Positions 8,976 to 17,167 are shown, numbered from the stretch's first letter. The stretch: 39,929 bases of DNA from Gammaproteobacteria bacterium (GCA_013001905.1 JABDLC010000085.1:1-39929), one strand, 5' to 3'. Numbers and translations are program-made. Notes: generated from the sequence alone by a model not told the origin.

Positions 8976-10219
8976 GCGAGGCACAAGTAAATCAGGGCCG
9001 GGGGTCGCAGTTGCTGGCGTGGATCGATGCCCGGTTCCCGCTCAGCAAAATGATGCGGGAGCATGCGACCGAGTACTACGCCGGCAAGAACTTCAATGTT
9101 TGGTATGTGTTTGGCGTGCTCGCAATGGTGGTGCTCATCATTCAGCTCATCACCGGCATTTTCCTTACGATGAATTACAAGCCGTCGGCTGAGGATGCGT
9201 TTGCATCAGTCGAATACATCATGCGCGACGTGGAGTGGGGGTGGCTGATTCGCTACATGCATTCCACCGGTGCATCCGCGTTTTTCATCGTTGTATATCT
9301 GCACATGTTCCGCGCCATGCTTTACGGCTCTTATAAAAAGCCGCGCGAGCTGCTGTGGCTGATCGGCATGGTGATCTACGTAGCGCTCATGGCCGAAGCG
9401 TTTATGGGCTACCTCCTGCCCTGGGGGCAGATGTCCTACTGGGGCGCCCAGGTGATTATCTCCCTGTTCGGTGCGCTACCCGTAATCGGCGATCCGCTCG
9501 TGGAATGGATCCGGGGTGACTACAACATCTCGGATATCACGTTGAATCGTTTCTTTGCGCTGCATGTAATCGCGGTGCCGCTGGCGCTGGTGATGCTCGT
9601 CGTCATGCACATACTGGCGCTGCATGAAGTCGGCTCAAACAATCCCGACGGTGTCGAGATCAAAGAAAATAAGGGTCCCGACGGTATTCCCGTCGACGGC
9701 ATTGCGTTCCACCCCTTCTACACGTCGAAGGATCTGGTCGCGATTATTATTTTCCTGATGGCGTTCAGTGCGGTCGTGTTCTTTGCACCGGAGATGGGTG
9801 GCTACTTTCTGGAGCATGCCAATTTCGAGCCGGCGAATTCTCTGAAGACGCCGGAACATATCGCGCCGGTGTGGTACTTCACGCCGTTCTACGCGATTCT
9901 GCGTGCGGTGCCCGACAAGCTTGGCGGGGTGCTGCTGATGGGCGGCGCCATTGTCGTCTTGTTCCTGTTGCCGTGGATCGATCGCAGCCCGGTCAAGTCG
10001 ATTCGTTATCGTGGCTGGGGATACAAAGGCGCTCTAATGGTATTTGCCATTAGTTTTGTAGTGCTGGGCTTCCTTGGCATGCAGCCGGCGACCGAAATCT
10101 ACACACTGGTCGCGCGCGTCTGCACGGTGCTGTATTTCGGGTTCTTTGTTTATCTGTATATCTATACCGGTTCAGAGCAGGGTAAACCTGTTCCTGACCG
10201 GCTGACGTATCACGGCTGA
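8972..10219 (+). CDS. petB: Ubiquinol-cytochrome c reductase cytochrome b subunit
   Basis: The integral-membrane diheme subunit of cytochrome bc1, which carries the Qo and Qi quinone sites. It has 415 residues with eight expected transmembrane helices. Heme ligands lie in the YMHSTGASAFFIVVYLHMFR pair and in FFALHVIAVPLALVMLVVMH. The glycine-rich LPWGQMSYWGAQV segment is conserved. The Qo motif reads PVWY (APVWYF) rather than the mitochondrial PEWY. I recall this as a recognised beta/gammaproteobacterial variant. The start is GTG 8972, overlapping the petA stop (GTGA), with a GAGG-type ribosome-binding site close upstream. It is a one-piece cytochrome b, not the split b6/IV form. Confidence 0.98.
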   Translation: MSEAQVNQGRGSQLLAWIDARFPLSKMMREHATEYYAGKNFNVWYVFGVLAMVVLIIQLITGIFLTMNYKPSAEDAFASVEYIMRDVEWGWLIRYMHSTGASAFFIVVYLHMFRAMLYGSYKKPRELLWLIGMVIYVALMAEAFMGYLLPWGQMSYWGAQVIISLFGALPVIGDPLVEWIRGDYNISDITLNRFFALHVIAVPLALVMLVVMHILALHEVGSNNPDGVEIKENKGPDGIPVDGIAFHPFYTSKDLVAIIIFLMAFSAVVFFAPEMGGYFLEHANFEPANSLKTPEHIAPVWYFTPFYAILRAVPDKLGGVLLMGGAIVVLFLLPWIDRSPVKSIRYRGWGYKGALMVFAISFVVLGFLGMQPATEIYTLVARVCTVLYFGFFVYLYIYTGSEQGKPVPDRLTYHG

Positions 10220-10236
10220 AGCGAGGCGCAGAGAAA

Positions 10237-11019
10237 ATGATGCAATTAATGACTCGAATCCCTTCAGCTGTCGTTGCCACGTTGCTGCTGTCGGCGCCAT
10301 TTGCCGCACAGGCCGCAGGTGGCGGTATCGGGCTGATGCCGGCCGGCAACGACGTGTCAGATGTGGCCTCTTTGCAGCGCGGTGCACGCAACTTTGTAAA
10401 CTACTGCATGGGTTGCCACTCTGCGAAATACATTCGCTACAACAAGCTGCAGGAAGTGCTGCAGCTGAGCGAAGAGCAGCTTAAAGAAAACCTGATGTTT
10501 GCGGCGGAGAAGGTTGACGAGACCATGACCATCGCAATGCCTGCCAATGATGCGGCGCGTTGGTTTGGTCAGGCACCGCCTGACCTGACGCTGGTCTCCC
10601 GCAGTCGCGGTACCGATTGGGTATACACGTTTCTGAAGAGTTTTTACCTCGACGATCAGACCATGACGGGCACCAATAACCTGGTGCTGCCGAATGCCAG
10701 CATGCCGCACGTGTTATGGGAGTTGCAGGGTCTGCAGTCGGCAGAGTTCAGAACCTCAGAGGATCCGAATACCGGTGAAACTGTGAATCACTTCGGTGAT
10801 CCGGCGTACTTCGAAGCCTTCACGCAGGAAACCGAGGGCACCATGTCCGCCGCAGAATATGACCAGTTTGTGCGCGATTTAGTGAATTTTCTCGACTGGG
10901 CCGGCACACCCGAGCAGTTAGAGCGCCGTACGCTGGGTATTTGGGTACTGATTTTCCTATTAGTGTTCCTGATCTTTGCGTACCTGCTCAAGGTTGAGAT
11001 CTGGAAGGACGTAAAATGA
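10237..11019 (+). CDS. petC: Cytochrome c1
   Basis: The c-type heme subunit of the bc1 complex, exposed to the periplasm, passing electrons from the Rieske protein to soluble or membrane cytochrome c. It has 260 residues. A Sec signal peptide runs to about residue 26 (FAAQA cleavage region). The heme motif CMGCH is at C57, C60, H61, followed by SAKYIRYNK. A late methionine in the LPNASMPHVLWELQG stretch is the probable axial ligand region. A single C-terminal anchor (IWVLIFLLVFLIFAYLL) ends in a short positive tail. It follows petB by 17 bases, and its stop overlaps the sspA ATG. Confidence 0.97.
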   Translation: MMQLMTRIPSAVVATLLLSAPFAAQAAGGGIGLMPAGNDVSDVASLQRGARNFVNYCMGCHSAKYIRYNKLQEVLQLSEEQLKENLMFAAEKVDETMTIAMPANDAARWFGQAPPDLTLVSRSRGTDWVYTFLKSFYLDDQTMTGTNNLVLPNASMPHVLWELQGLQSAEFRTSEDPNTGETVNHFGDPAYFEAFTQETEGTMSAAEYDQFVRDLVNFLDWAGTPEQLERRTLGIWVLIFLLVFLIFAYLLKVEIWKDVK

Positions 11020-11615
11020 CGCTGTTTTCAAACCCGACTTGTTTTCTGAGTCACCGTGCCCGCCTTGTGATGGCGGAAAAAAGCATCAGCATCGATATCG
11101 TTGATGTCGACGGCGTTAACCTGCCGGAAGACCTGATGGACCTGAACCCGTATCACACGCTCCCGACACTGGTAGATCGTGACCTGGTGCTCTACGACTC
11201 GCGGGTCATCATCGACTATCTGGACGAACGCTTCCCGCATCCGCCGCTCATGCCGGTAGACCCCGTGACACGTGCGCAATTTCGTCTGGCTCTGTTTCGT
11301 ATTGAGAAAGACTGGTATTCGCAGGCCGAGCATATTGAAAACGCGCCGGACAAGCGCTCGGCTACCCGTGCGCGTAAGGTGCTTACCGAGAGTATCCTTG
11401 CCAGCGCACAGGTGTTCGCGATGAAGAAATACTTCCTGAGCGACGAGTTCTCTCTGGTCGACTGCAGCATCGCACCGATACTTTGGCGCTTGCCCGTTTA
11501 CGGTATTGAGCTGGATGAATCAGCGAAGGCCATTCAGAAGTACATGGATGAAGTCTTCAGCCGGCCTTCGTTCCAGCTCAGCCTGACAGAGCTCGAGCTG
11601 GAAATGCGTCAGTAG
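11016..11615 (+). CDS. sspA: Stringent starvation protein A
   Basis: An RNA-polymerase-associated protein with a glutathione S-transferase fold that acts as a transcriptional co-regulator during starvation and acid stress. It has 199 residues. The thioredoxin-like N-domain (TLFSNPTCFLSHRARLVMAE) contains the LNPYHTLPTLVDRDLVLYDS region and the cis-proline. A helical C-domain follows. SspA proteins lack GST catalytic activity. The ATG overlaps the petC stop by 4 bases, so it is translationally coupled to the bc1 operon. sspB follows, the standard pair, as in Pseudomonas. Confidence 0.96.
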   Translation: MTLFSNPTCFLSHRARLVMAEKSISIDIVDVDGVNLPEDLMDLNPYHTLPTLVDRDLVLYDSRVIIDYLDERFPHPPLMPVDPVTRAQFRLALFRIEKDWYSQAEHIENAPDKRSATRARKVLTESILASAQVFAMKKYFLSDEFSLVDCSIAPILWRLPVYGIELDESAKAIQKYMDEVFSRPSFQLSLTELELEMRQ

Positions 11616-11660
11616 GCAGGCGTTCGGGCGTTTGCCTGAACCCATCCGTGCGTGATTCTG

Positions 11661-12116
11661 ATGACTGATTCCGATAACGATACCGAACTGACATCGACCC
11701 GCCCCTATCTGCTGCGGGCGATGCACGAGTGGATGAGCGATAACGGGCAGACGCCTTTGTTGCTTGTCGATGCAATGCAATCCGACGTGCAGGTGCCTGA
11801 GGGTTTTGTCGAGGACGATCACATTGTGCTGAACGTGTCCTGGTCCGCCACCCGCAATCTGCAACTTGAGAACGAACTCATCAGTTTTGAGGCGCGCTTT
11901 TCGGGTTCACCGCACTTTGTCAGTGTGCCGGTGTCCGCCGTGAAAGGCATTTACGCGCGCGAGTCCGGGCAGGGCATGATGTTTCAGGATGAGCCTGTCA
12001 CGCAAAAAAGTACGGCCGGGCCCCGTTCGTCTGACAAGTCGTCGAATGACCCGGCACCTGACAGCGGCCCCGGCAAGAAAAAGCCCGGTCGACCGGGCCT
12101 GCGTATCGTCAAGTAA
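11661..12116 (+). CDS. sspB: ClpXP protease specificity-enhancing factor SspB
   Basis: An adaptor that binds the ssrA tag on stalled-translation products and delivers them to ClpXP. It has 151 residues. The folded substrate-binding domain starts STRPYLLRAMHEWMSDNG and includes VPEGFVEDDHIVLNVSW and VSVPVSAVKGIYARE. A flexible acidic/polar linker follows, then the basic C-terminal tail ending RPGLRIVK that docks on ClpX. ATG 11661 is preferred over an in-frame GTG at 11652. The tail-coding DNA doubles as a hairpin for the opposite strand (see the terminator at 12078-12098). Confidence 0.96.
   Translation: MTDSDNDTELTSTRPYLLRAMHEWMSDNGQTPLLLVDAMQSDVQVPEGFVEDDHIVLNVSWSATRNLQLENELISFEARFSGSPHFVSVPVSAVKGIYARESGQGMMFQDEPVTQKSTAGPRSSDKSSNDPAPDSGPGKKKPGRPGLRIVK
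12078..12098 (-). terminator. Intrinsic terminator for the lpoA-yraN-gmhA strand, inside the 3' end of sspB
   Basis: Read on the minus strand, the perfect 16-bp palindrome GCCCGGTCGACCGGGC (12083-12098; 6-bp GC stem with a TCGA loop) is followed directly by TTTTT (12082-12078) and then CTT. This is a textbook Rho-independent terminator. It lies 31 bases past the gmhA stop, within the sspB codons for the conserved KKPGRPG tail. On the plus strand there is no T-run, so sspB would not be terminated by it. Confidence 0.75.
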
Positions 12117-12129
12117 CAGCCAGCTTCAG

Positions 12130-12819
<690 letters not shown>

Positions 12820-13230
12820 TTAAACAGGGCTGCAGTCGAAGGCGCGTCGACGCCAGTCAATCGTTGCGGAGTGCAAGGGGCCACTCACGGCCACGACATC
12901 AAATCGCAATGCGTAACCGGCAAGAGCAGGGTAGCGTCGTAACAGATACCGTGTGGCCTGAATGATTCGCTGTTGTTTACGTCTCGATACTGATCCGAGT
13001 GCGCCGCCGTGACTCACCGTGCGCCGGTACCTCACCTCGACAATGACAATACAGTCATCATCTCGCATGACAAGATCGAGTTCGCCGGCCCGGCAGCGGA
13101 AATTGCTGTGTACGTGCACCAAACCGTGTGCGATCAGTTTGCGTCGGACCAGACCTTCTGCCCGACTGCCGCTGATCAAATGCTCCGGCGGTGAGCCGGG
13201 GCGGTCGGCCGGACGGCCGGATTCAGGCAC
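12820..13230 (-). CDS. yraN: YraN-family (UPF0102) putative endonuclease-like protein
   Basis: A small protein of the UPF0102 family with a restriction-endonuclease-like core, of unproven function and nearly always next to lpoA. The diagnostic stretch is FRCRAGELDLVMRDDD followed by IVIVEVRYRR, which holds the predicted E-D-E/R catalytic residues, and then ALGSVSRRKQQRIIQATRYL. The best start is GTG 13230, which shares its G with the last base of the lpoA TAG stop, giving 136 residues (family about 115-135). The frame is open further upstream, but that part is antisense-like sequence within lpoA. The ribosome-binding site is absent, suggesting coupling to lpoA. Confidence 0.88.
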   Translation of the reverse strand: MPESGRPADRPGSPPEHLISGSRAEGLVRRKLIAHGLVHVHSNFRCRAGELDLVMRDDDCIVIVEVRYRRTVSHGGALGSVSRRKQQRIIQATRYLLRRYPALAGYALRFDVVAVSGPLHSATIDWRRRAFDCSPV

Positions 13231-15119
13231 TACTGCTGTGACAACACGATCTCGGCGTCTTGCGTCAGGCCCCGCGGTGCATCCGGTAATGTGCGGGTCG
13301 TGCCGTCCTCGATGCGTGCCCATTTGAGGGCACGATGCACCACGCCGTCGCTGTCTGCCCACAAAGTGCCGGTCATCCCGTTCATATTCAGAGAATTGCG
13401 CCCGGCGCGGTTATGCAGCATCGCACTGAGGTGATAGCTGTCATAACCGAGTGCGTAGAAACGTGCCATGCGCTCTGAACCGGGCCCCCAGTTGCGCAGC
13501 AGGGCGGCGCGATGATCCGCAACGTTTTGCGTCGGTTCCAGCAGCCACGGGACATCTGGAAAATAAATGCCATTGAGATCTGTGTTGTCGGTCGTGCCAG
13601 GTTGATAGATGGCCGAAGTGGCGTAGGTCGGGAGGTCGCCGGCGTAGTGAAAACGCAGTGCGGGTTTGATCGCCTTGGCGCTCTTCGGTCTGCTGGCTAC
13701 AAATATAAAGTCCACATCCTGTCGCCGGCGCGGTTCGAATTCGAGCTTTTTGCCGAGATTCGCAGCAAGTCGATCGCGGCGCGCAATACTCTGGTCAAGC
13801 AGCAGCATGCGTTGTATCGCTGCAGAGTGATCGGTGTCATTAGGGTCATAGGTGTTGGCGGCAAGCAAGGTGCCGCCGCGTGCCTGAAGCTCCGCCGCAA
13901 ACGCCTCCTGAATCCGCTTCCCCCAGGCGGAATTTTCGATCAGCGCGACGGCATTGCTGTGCCCGTCAGCGATGGCGCGCAGCGCGGCCGCTCGCGCCTC
14001 ATCCTCCGGTGACAACGCGAACTGGTACAGATCGCGAGGACTGACCGCGCCTGCCGGCAGCGTATTGAGTGCCAGCGTCGTAACGCCGTCAACCAGTGGC
14101 GCGACTGCATTGACATTCGATTTCATCAACGGCCCGACGACGAATGCCGCGCCGTCAAGCAGCGCGCGCTGGTACACCGCCGCGGGGTCTTCCTTGTCGG
14201 TATCGTAGATGCGCACAGCGGGGCGCCGCGAATCATTACCCAGTTCGAAATGGGCTGCCATGAAGCCATCACGTATCGCTTCGCCCAGAAGTTTTTGTTT
14301 GCCGGATAGCGGCAGCAACAATGCCACCTGATGCGGATAGCTGGACAGCGCCTGCAGGTTTTGCAGCACGTCGTTAAGCAAGGTCCCGCTGGCAGGGTGG
14401 TCGCTGTTGGCGCGTCGCCAGGTGTCCAGTGACGCGTAGAGTGAATTCAGCGACGTGCGGTCGCGGTAGGCAATATGGCCGAGTTCCAGCCAGCCGGTCA
14501 GCACGGGGTCATCGTTTCGTGCCACCGGGTTCGGCGGTATTGACGCGCCGCTGGACTGCAGGCCGCTCCAGATCAGGCGACGGTTCTCTTCTATCTCGCG
14601 GCGACTTCTCAATACGGATTCGCGCTTAAGCAGTGTGCTGACCGCACTTTCGGGCCGACCCAGCCTGAACAGCGCTTCCGAGCGAAGCAACAGGATCCGG
14701 CTGGCTGCGCTTTGCCGGTCGGTGCTGCCGACGCGATTCAGCGCGCGCAGCGCCGCCTCCGGCTGGTTGCGTGCCAGACGCAGCTCGGCAGCAACTTCGG
14801 CCCAGATAGCCAGATTCTCATCCGCAATATTGTTACCCGCCTCCTCCAGCACCCGTTCGGCATCGACAAGATCATTGGCAAGGTAGAGTTCACCGGCGGC
14901 AAAAATCAGATAGCGCTGCCGTTGTGCGCCCTCGGCGTTGACCGCCAGATCGAGGTAGGCGCGACTCGCCGCAACATGGTCACCACTGCGGGCATATTCC
15001 TGAGCTGAGCCGGTGCCCATCGAGCCCTGCTGTAACGACGCACAGCCAGACAGTAGCAGGATGCCTGCCAACAGGGTGGCAACCGGGAGCTGTGATAACG
15101 TGCGGCTCTTGTGCAGCAT
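13230..15119 (-). CDS. lpoA: Penicillin-binding protein activator LpoA (LppC family lipoprotein)
   Basis: An outer-membrane lipoprotein that reaches through the peptidoglycan and stimulates PBP1A. It has 629 residues. The lipoprotein signal ends in the lipobox LLSGC (C at about residue 26). The N-terminal half (about 35-245) is a helical TPR-like domain, with alternating alanine/leucine/arginine helices. The C-terminal half (about 260-615) has the periplasmic-binding-protein fold typical of LppC, starting HQVALLLPLSGKQKLLGEAI and including AFVVGPLMKSNV and VDFIFVASRPKSAKAIKP. The length is close to E. coli LpoA (678). It is divergent from rsmI across only 40 bp and is the first gene of lpoA-yraN-gmhA. 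Confidence 0.94.
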   Translation of the reverse strand: MLHKSRTLSQLPVATLLAGILLLSGCASLQQGSMGTGSAQEYARSGDHVAASRAYLDLAVNAEGAQRQRYLIFAAGELYLANDLVDAERVLEEAGNNIADENLAIWAEVAAELRLARNQPEAALRALNRVGSTDRQSAASRILLLRSEALFRLGRPESAVSTLLKRESVLRSRREIEENRRLIWSGLQSSGASIPPNPVARNDDPVLTGWLELGHIAYRDRTSLNSLYASLDTWRRANSDHPASGTLLNDVLQNLQALSSYPHQVALLLPLSGKQKLLGEAIRDGFMAAHFELGNDSRRPAVRIYDTDKEDPAAVYQRALLDGAAFVVGPLMKSNVNAVAPLVDGVTTLALNTLPAGAVSPRDLYQFALSPEDEARAAALRAIADGHSNAVALIENSAWGKRIQEAFAAELQARGGTLLAANTYDPNDTDHSAAIQRMLLLDQSIARRDRLAANLGKKLEFEPRRRQDVDFIFVASRPKSAKAIKPALRFHYAGDLPTYATSAIYQPGTTDNTDLNGIYFPDVPWLLEPTQNVADHRAALLRNWGPGSERMARFYALGYDSYHLSAMLHNRAGRNSLNMNGMTGTLWADSDGVVHRALKWARIEDGTTRTLPDAPRGLTQDAEIVLSQQ

Positions 15120-15131
15120 ATGCAGTCTAGT

Positions 15132-15146
15132 TTCTTAATTTAAGAA
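15132..15146. promoter_or_regulatory. 15-bp AT-rich palindrome between divergent lpoA and rsmI
   Basis: TTCTTAA-T-TTAAGAA is a perfect palindrome with 7-bp arms around a single T, in the 40-bp gap between lpoA and rsmI. It is strikingly AT-rich in a GC-rich region. It may be a shared operator or part of back-to-back promoter -10 regions. No known factor is assigned. Confidence 0.45.
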
Positions 15147-15159
15147 TAAAAGAAGAATC

Positions 15160-16017
15160 ATGCAGACCGGATCCGGAACACTTTTCGTTGTCGCCACGCC
15201 GATCGGCAATCTCGATGATATCAGTGTTAGAGCGCGCGAAGTGCTCGGCTCGGTTGCACTGGTCGCGGCTGAGGATACGCGGCGTACGGGCAAGCTGCTG
15301 GACCTGCTCGGCATTCGTAACAAGCTGATCTCCTGTCACGAACATAACGAAAGCGAGCGCAGCGAGGCGGTGATCGGTGTGCTCACTGACGGTGGTGACG
15401 TCGCACTGGTCAGCGATGCGGGAACGCCGTTGCTGAGTGATCCGGGTTACCGCGTCGTCAAGGCGGTCGCCGCAGCGGGTTTCCGTGTCAGCCCGATACC
15501 TGGTCCGAGTGCGTTAGCCGCCGCAGTGTCAGTCGCCGGTCTGCCGACGGATGCGATTCTGTTTGCCGGCTTCCTGCCGGCTACGCAGGGTAAGCGCCGC
15601 ACGCAACTGGCCGCACTGGCAGACCGGGCGGAGACGTTGGTGCTATACGAATCGGTTCATCGCATCACTGATACGGTTGCCGATCTGATCGCAGCCATGG
15701 GTGGCGAGCGACAAGCCGTCGCCGCTCGCGAGCTCACCAAACTGCATGAGACCCTCTATCGCGGCTCCCTGGCGGAGCTCGCGACCCAACTTGCCGCTGA
15801 CCCCGGGGCCGCGAAGGGCGAGTACACCCTCGTAATCGCCGGTGCGGATGAGCAGCCCACCGGAGATGCGGAACTGGACCGGGCGCTGCGCGTACTGCTG
15901 GGCTATCTGGGCGTGCGGCAGGCCGCGGAAGCGGCTGCGAAGCTTCTGGATGTGCGCAAGAACGACGCCTACAAGCGGGCGCTGCAGCTCCGCGAGGGCT
16001 CGGACGACCAGTATTGA
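15160..16017 (+). CDS. rsmI: 16S rRNA (cytidine-1402-2'-O)-methyltransferase RsmI
   Basis: Methylates the ribose of C1402 in the 16S rRNA decoding centre using S-adenosylmethionine. It has 285 residues of the tetrapyrrole-methylase fold. Motifs are LFVVATPIGNLDDISVRA (residues 8-25), AEDTRRTGKLL, ISCHEHNE, the SDAGTPLLSDPGYRVV signature, and PGPSALAAAVSVAGLPTD. The C-terminal helical segment (RVLLGYLGVRQAAEAAAKLL) is normal for RsmI. AGAAGA precedes the ATG by a few bases as a modest ribosome-binding site. It is divergent from lpoA and upstream of rnpB, as in many gammaproteobacteria. Confidence 0.97.
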   Translation: MQTGSGTLFVVATPIGNLDDISVRAREVLGSVALVAAEDTRRTGKLLDLLGIRNKLISCHEHNESERSEAVIGVLTDGGDVALVSDAGTPLLSDPGYRVVKAVAAAGFRVSPIPGPSALAAAVSVAGLPTDAILFAGFLPATQGKRRTQLAALADRAETLVLYESVHRITDTVADLIAAMGGERQAVAARELTKLHETLYRGSLAELATQLAADPGAAKGEYTLVIAGADEQPTGDAELDRALRVLLGYLGVRQAAEAAAKLLDVRKNDAYKRALQLREGSDDQY

Positions 16018-16027
16018 CGAGATGCTG

Positions 16028-16101
16028 CGGTCATCGGCCGGGGATTAGTGGCGCAGCGACTTGGGGTTTGGAGCAAGACACTGATGCGCGGCCGATGACC
16101 G
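16028..16101. repeat. 13-bp perfect inverted repeat spanning the rsmI-rnpB spacer
   Basis: CGGTCATCGGCCG (16028-16040) and CGGCCGATGACCG (16089-16101) are exact complements separated by 48 bases. The repeat starts 10 bases after the rsmI stop and ends 6 bases before the rnpB -35. There is no T-run after the second arm, so it is not a canonical terminator. It could cap the rsmI transcript, form a small structured RNA, or be the relic of a small mobile repeat. Confidence 0.5.
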
Positions 16102-16107
16102 AAATAG

Positions 16108-16136
16108 TTGCCAATTCAATAGTCTAGCGCTAGGCT
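16108..16136 (+). promoter_or_regulatory. Predicted rnpB promoter
   Basis: TTGCCA (16108-16113) and TAGGCT (16131-16136) are spaced by exactly 17 bp and followed by a GC-rich discriminator (CCCC). Transcription would start about 16142-16144, matching the 5' end expected from the P1 helix of the RNase P RNA. The -10 is weak (3 of 6), but the spacing and predicted start agree. Confidence 0.55.
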
Positions 16137-16141
16137 CCCCC

Positions 16142-16490
16142 GCGGAGTCGGCCAGGCAATCGCTCGCTTAGGCGGGAGGAAAGTCCGGGCTCCGGCGGGC
16201 AGGGTGCCAGGTAACGCCTGGGGGGCGCGAGCCCACGGAAAGTGCCACAGAAAAGATACCGCCTGATCTCCTCTTTGAGGCGCCAGGTAAGGGTGAAATG
16301 GTGCGGTAAGAGCGCACCGCGCGGGTGGCAACACGCCGCGGCACGGTAAACCCCATCCGGAGCAAGACCAAATAGGGAAGCGTATGCCCCGCCCGCGGGT
16401 GCTTCCGGGTAGGTCGCTTGAGGTCACCGGCGACGGTGATCCCAGATGAATGATTGCCCTCGACAGAACCCGGCTTATCGGCCGACTCCT
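16142..16490 (+). ncRNA. rnpB: RNase P catalytic RNA (bacterial type A)
   Basis: The ribozyme that removes 5' leaders from pre-tRNAs, working with the RnpA protein. The ends pair: GGAGTCGGCC (16144-16153) is the exact complement of GGCCGACTCC (16480-16489), forming P1. Conserved landmarks appear in order: GAGGAAAGTCCGGGCTCC, CCACAGAAA, AGGGTGAAA with the GGTGCGGTAAGAGCGCACC hairpin, GGTAAACCCC, CCAAATAGG, AGATGAATGATTGCC, and ACAGAACCCGGCTTA near the 3' end. The length of about 350 is typical of type A. A TTTTTTCTTT run (16490-16499) follows P1 and probably marks termination. The exact ends are inferred from P1 and the promoter. Confidence 0.97.
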
Positions 16491-16630
16491 TTTTTCTTTC
16501 GCGGCCCCGATTCCGAGGTTGCACAAACAACACATGATAAGCGCCTGATTTCGCTCGTTTGCGGCCCCCGGCTGTGTGCGGAATACCACTCCTAAGTCAC
16601 TGTCAGTAAAGAATTAATCGCGCAGATATG

Positions 16631-16660
16631 TTGACACGCAGCGCGTGACGTAATTATAGT
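16631..16660 (+). promoter_or_regulatory. Predicted main dcw-cluster promoter upstream of mraZ
   Basis: A consensus TTGACA (16631-16636) is followed after 18 bp by TATAGT (16655-16660), 5 of 6 matches to the -10 consensus. This is the best sigma-70 promoter in the window. Transcription would start near 16667, so the MraZ boxes fall just downstream at about +15 to +40, suiting repression by the mraZ product. The rest of the rnpB-mraZ spacer (16500-16630) shows nothing I recognise. Confidence 0.75.
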
Positions 16661-16680
16661 GTCGCCAAGTAGTAAAAAAG

Positions 16681-16706
16681 TGGCAAAAAAGTGGGGGAAA
16701 ATGGGC
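16681..16706 (+). promoter_or_regulatory. MraZ operator repeats
   Basis: MraZ is known to bind direct TGGGN repeats separated by 5 bp. Here TGGGG (16692-16696) and TGGGC (16702-16706) have exactly that spacing. A degenerate third copy, TGGCA (16681-16685), lies upstream, one base out of the 10-bp phase. They lie between the strong promoter and the mraZ start, as expected for autorepression of the dcw cluster. Confidence 0.7.
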
Positions 16707-16723
16707 GTCACGTCCACAGCAAC

Positions 16724-17167
16724 ATGTTCCGCGGTCCTGCAAAACTCGCCCTTGATGACAAGGGGCGTCTGGCTATCCCGACTCGCTATCGCGAGGCGGT
16801 CATGGCCCGTTGTGAAGGCCGTTTTGTTGCCACCATCGATCGTGACCCGTGCCTTCTGCTCTATCCGTTGCCTGACTGGGAAGACGTCGAGCGTCGCCTG
16901 ATGCGGCTGCCGGCAAACAAGCCGGCTGTGCGCGCGTTTCAGCGTCGCCTCGTCGGTCATGCAGTGGAAGCGGAGATGGACAGCCACGGCAGGATTCTGA
17001 TCTCGAAAGAGTTGCGCGAGGTCGCCGGTCTGGAGCGTCAGGCGATGCTGATCGGCCAGGGCAACAAGTTTGAGTTGTGGGATGAAGGACGCTGGAACGA
17101 TTGGATGGATGCGAGCGCAGGCGGCATTGCGGAAATGCCGGAAGAGCTCGAATCGTTCCGGATGTAA
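16724..17167 (+). CDS. mraZ: Transcriptional regulator and division cluster protein MraZ
   Basis: The first gene of the dcw cluster, a DNA-binding protein that represses its own promoter as a ring-shaped oligomer. It has 147 residues with two AbrB-like repeats. The first starts MFRGPAKLALDDKGRLAIPT with R19 near YREAV. The second is VEAEMDSHGRILISKELREV. The DKGRLAIP and DSHGRILI stretches are the family signature. ATG 16724 is chosen because MraZ proteins begin at MF(R/K)G. An in-frame GTG at 16691 would overlap the operator. No strong ribosome-binding site is seen. rsmH follows after 69 bp, which hold a CCCGGC/GCCGGG hairpin. Confidence 0.96.
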   Translation: MFRGPAKLALDDKGRLAIPTRYREAVMARCEGRFVATIDRDPCLLLYPLPDWEDVERRLMRLPANKPAVRAFQRRLVGHAVEAEMDSHGRILISKELREVAGLERQAMLIGQGNKFELWDEGRWNDWMDASAGGIAEMPEELESFRM

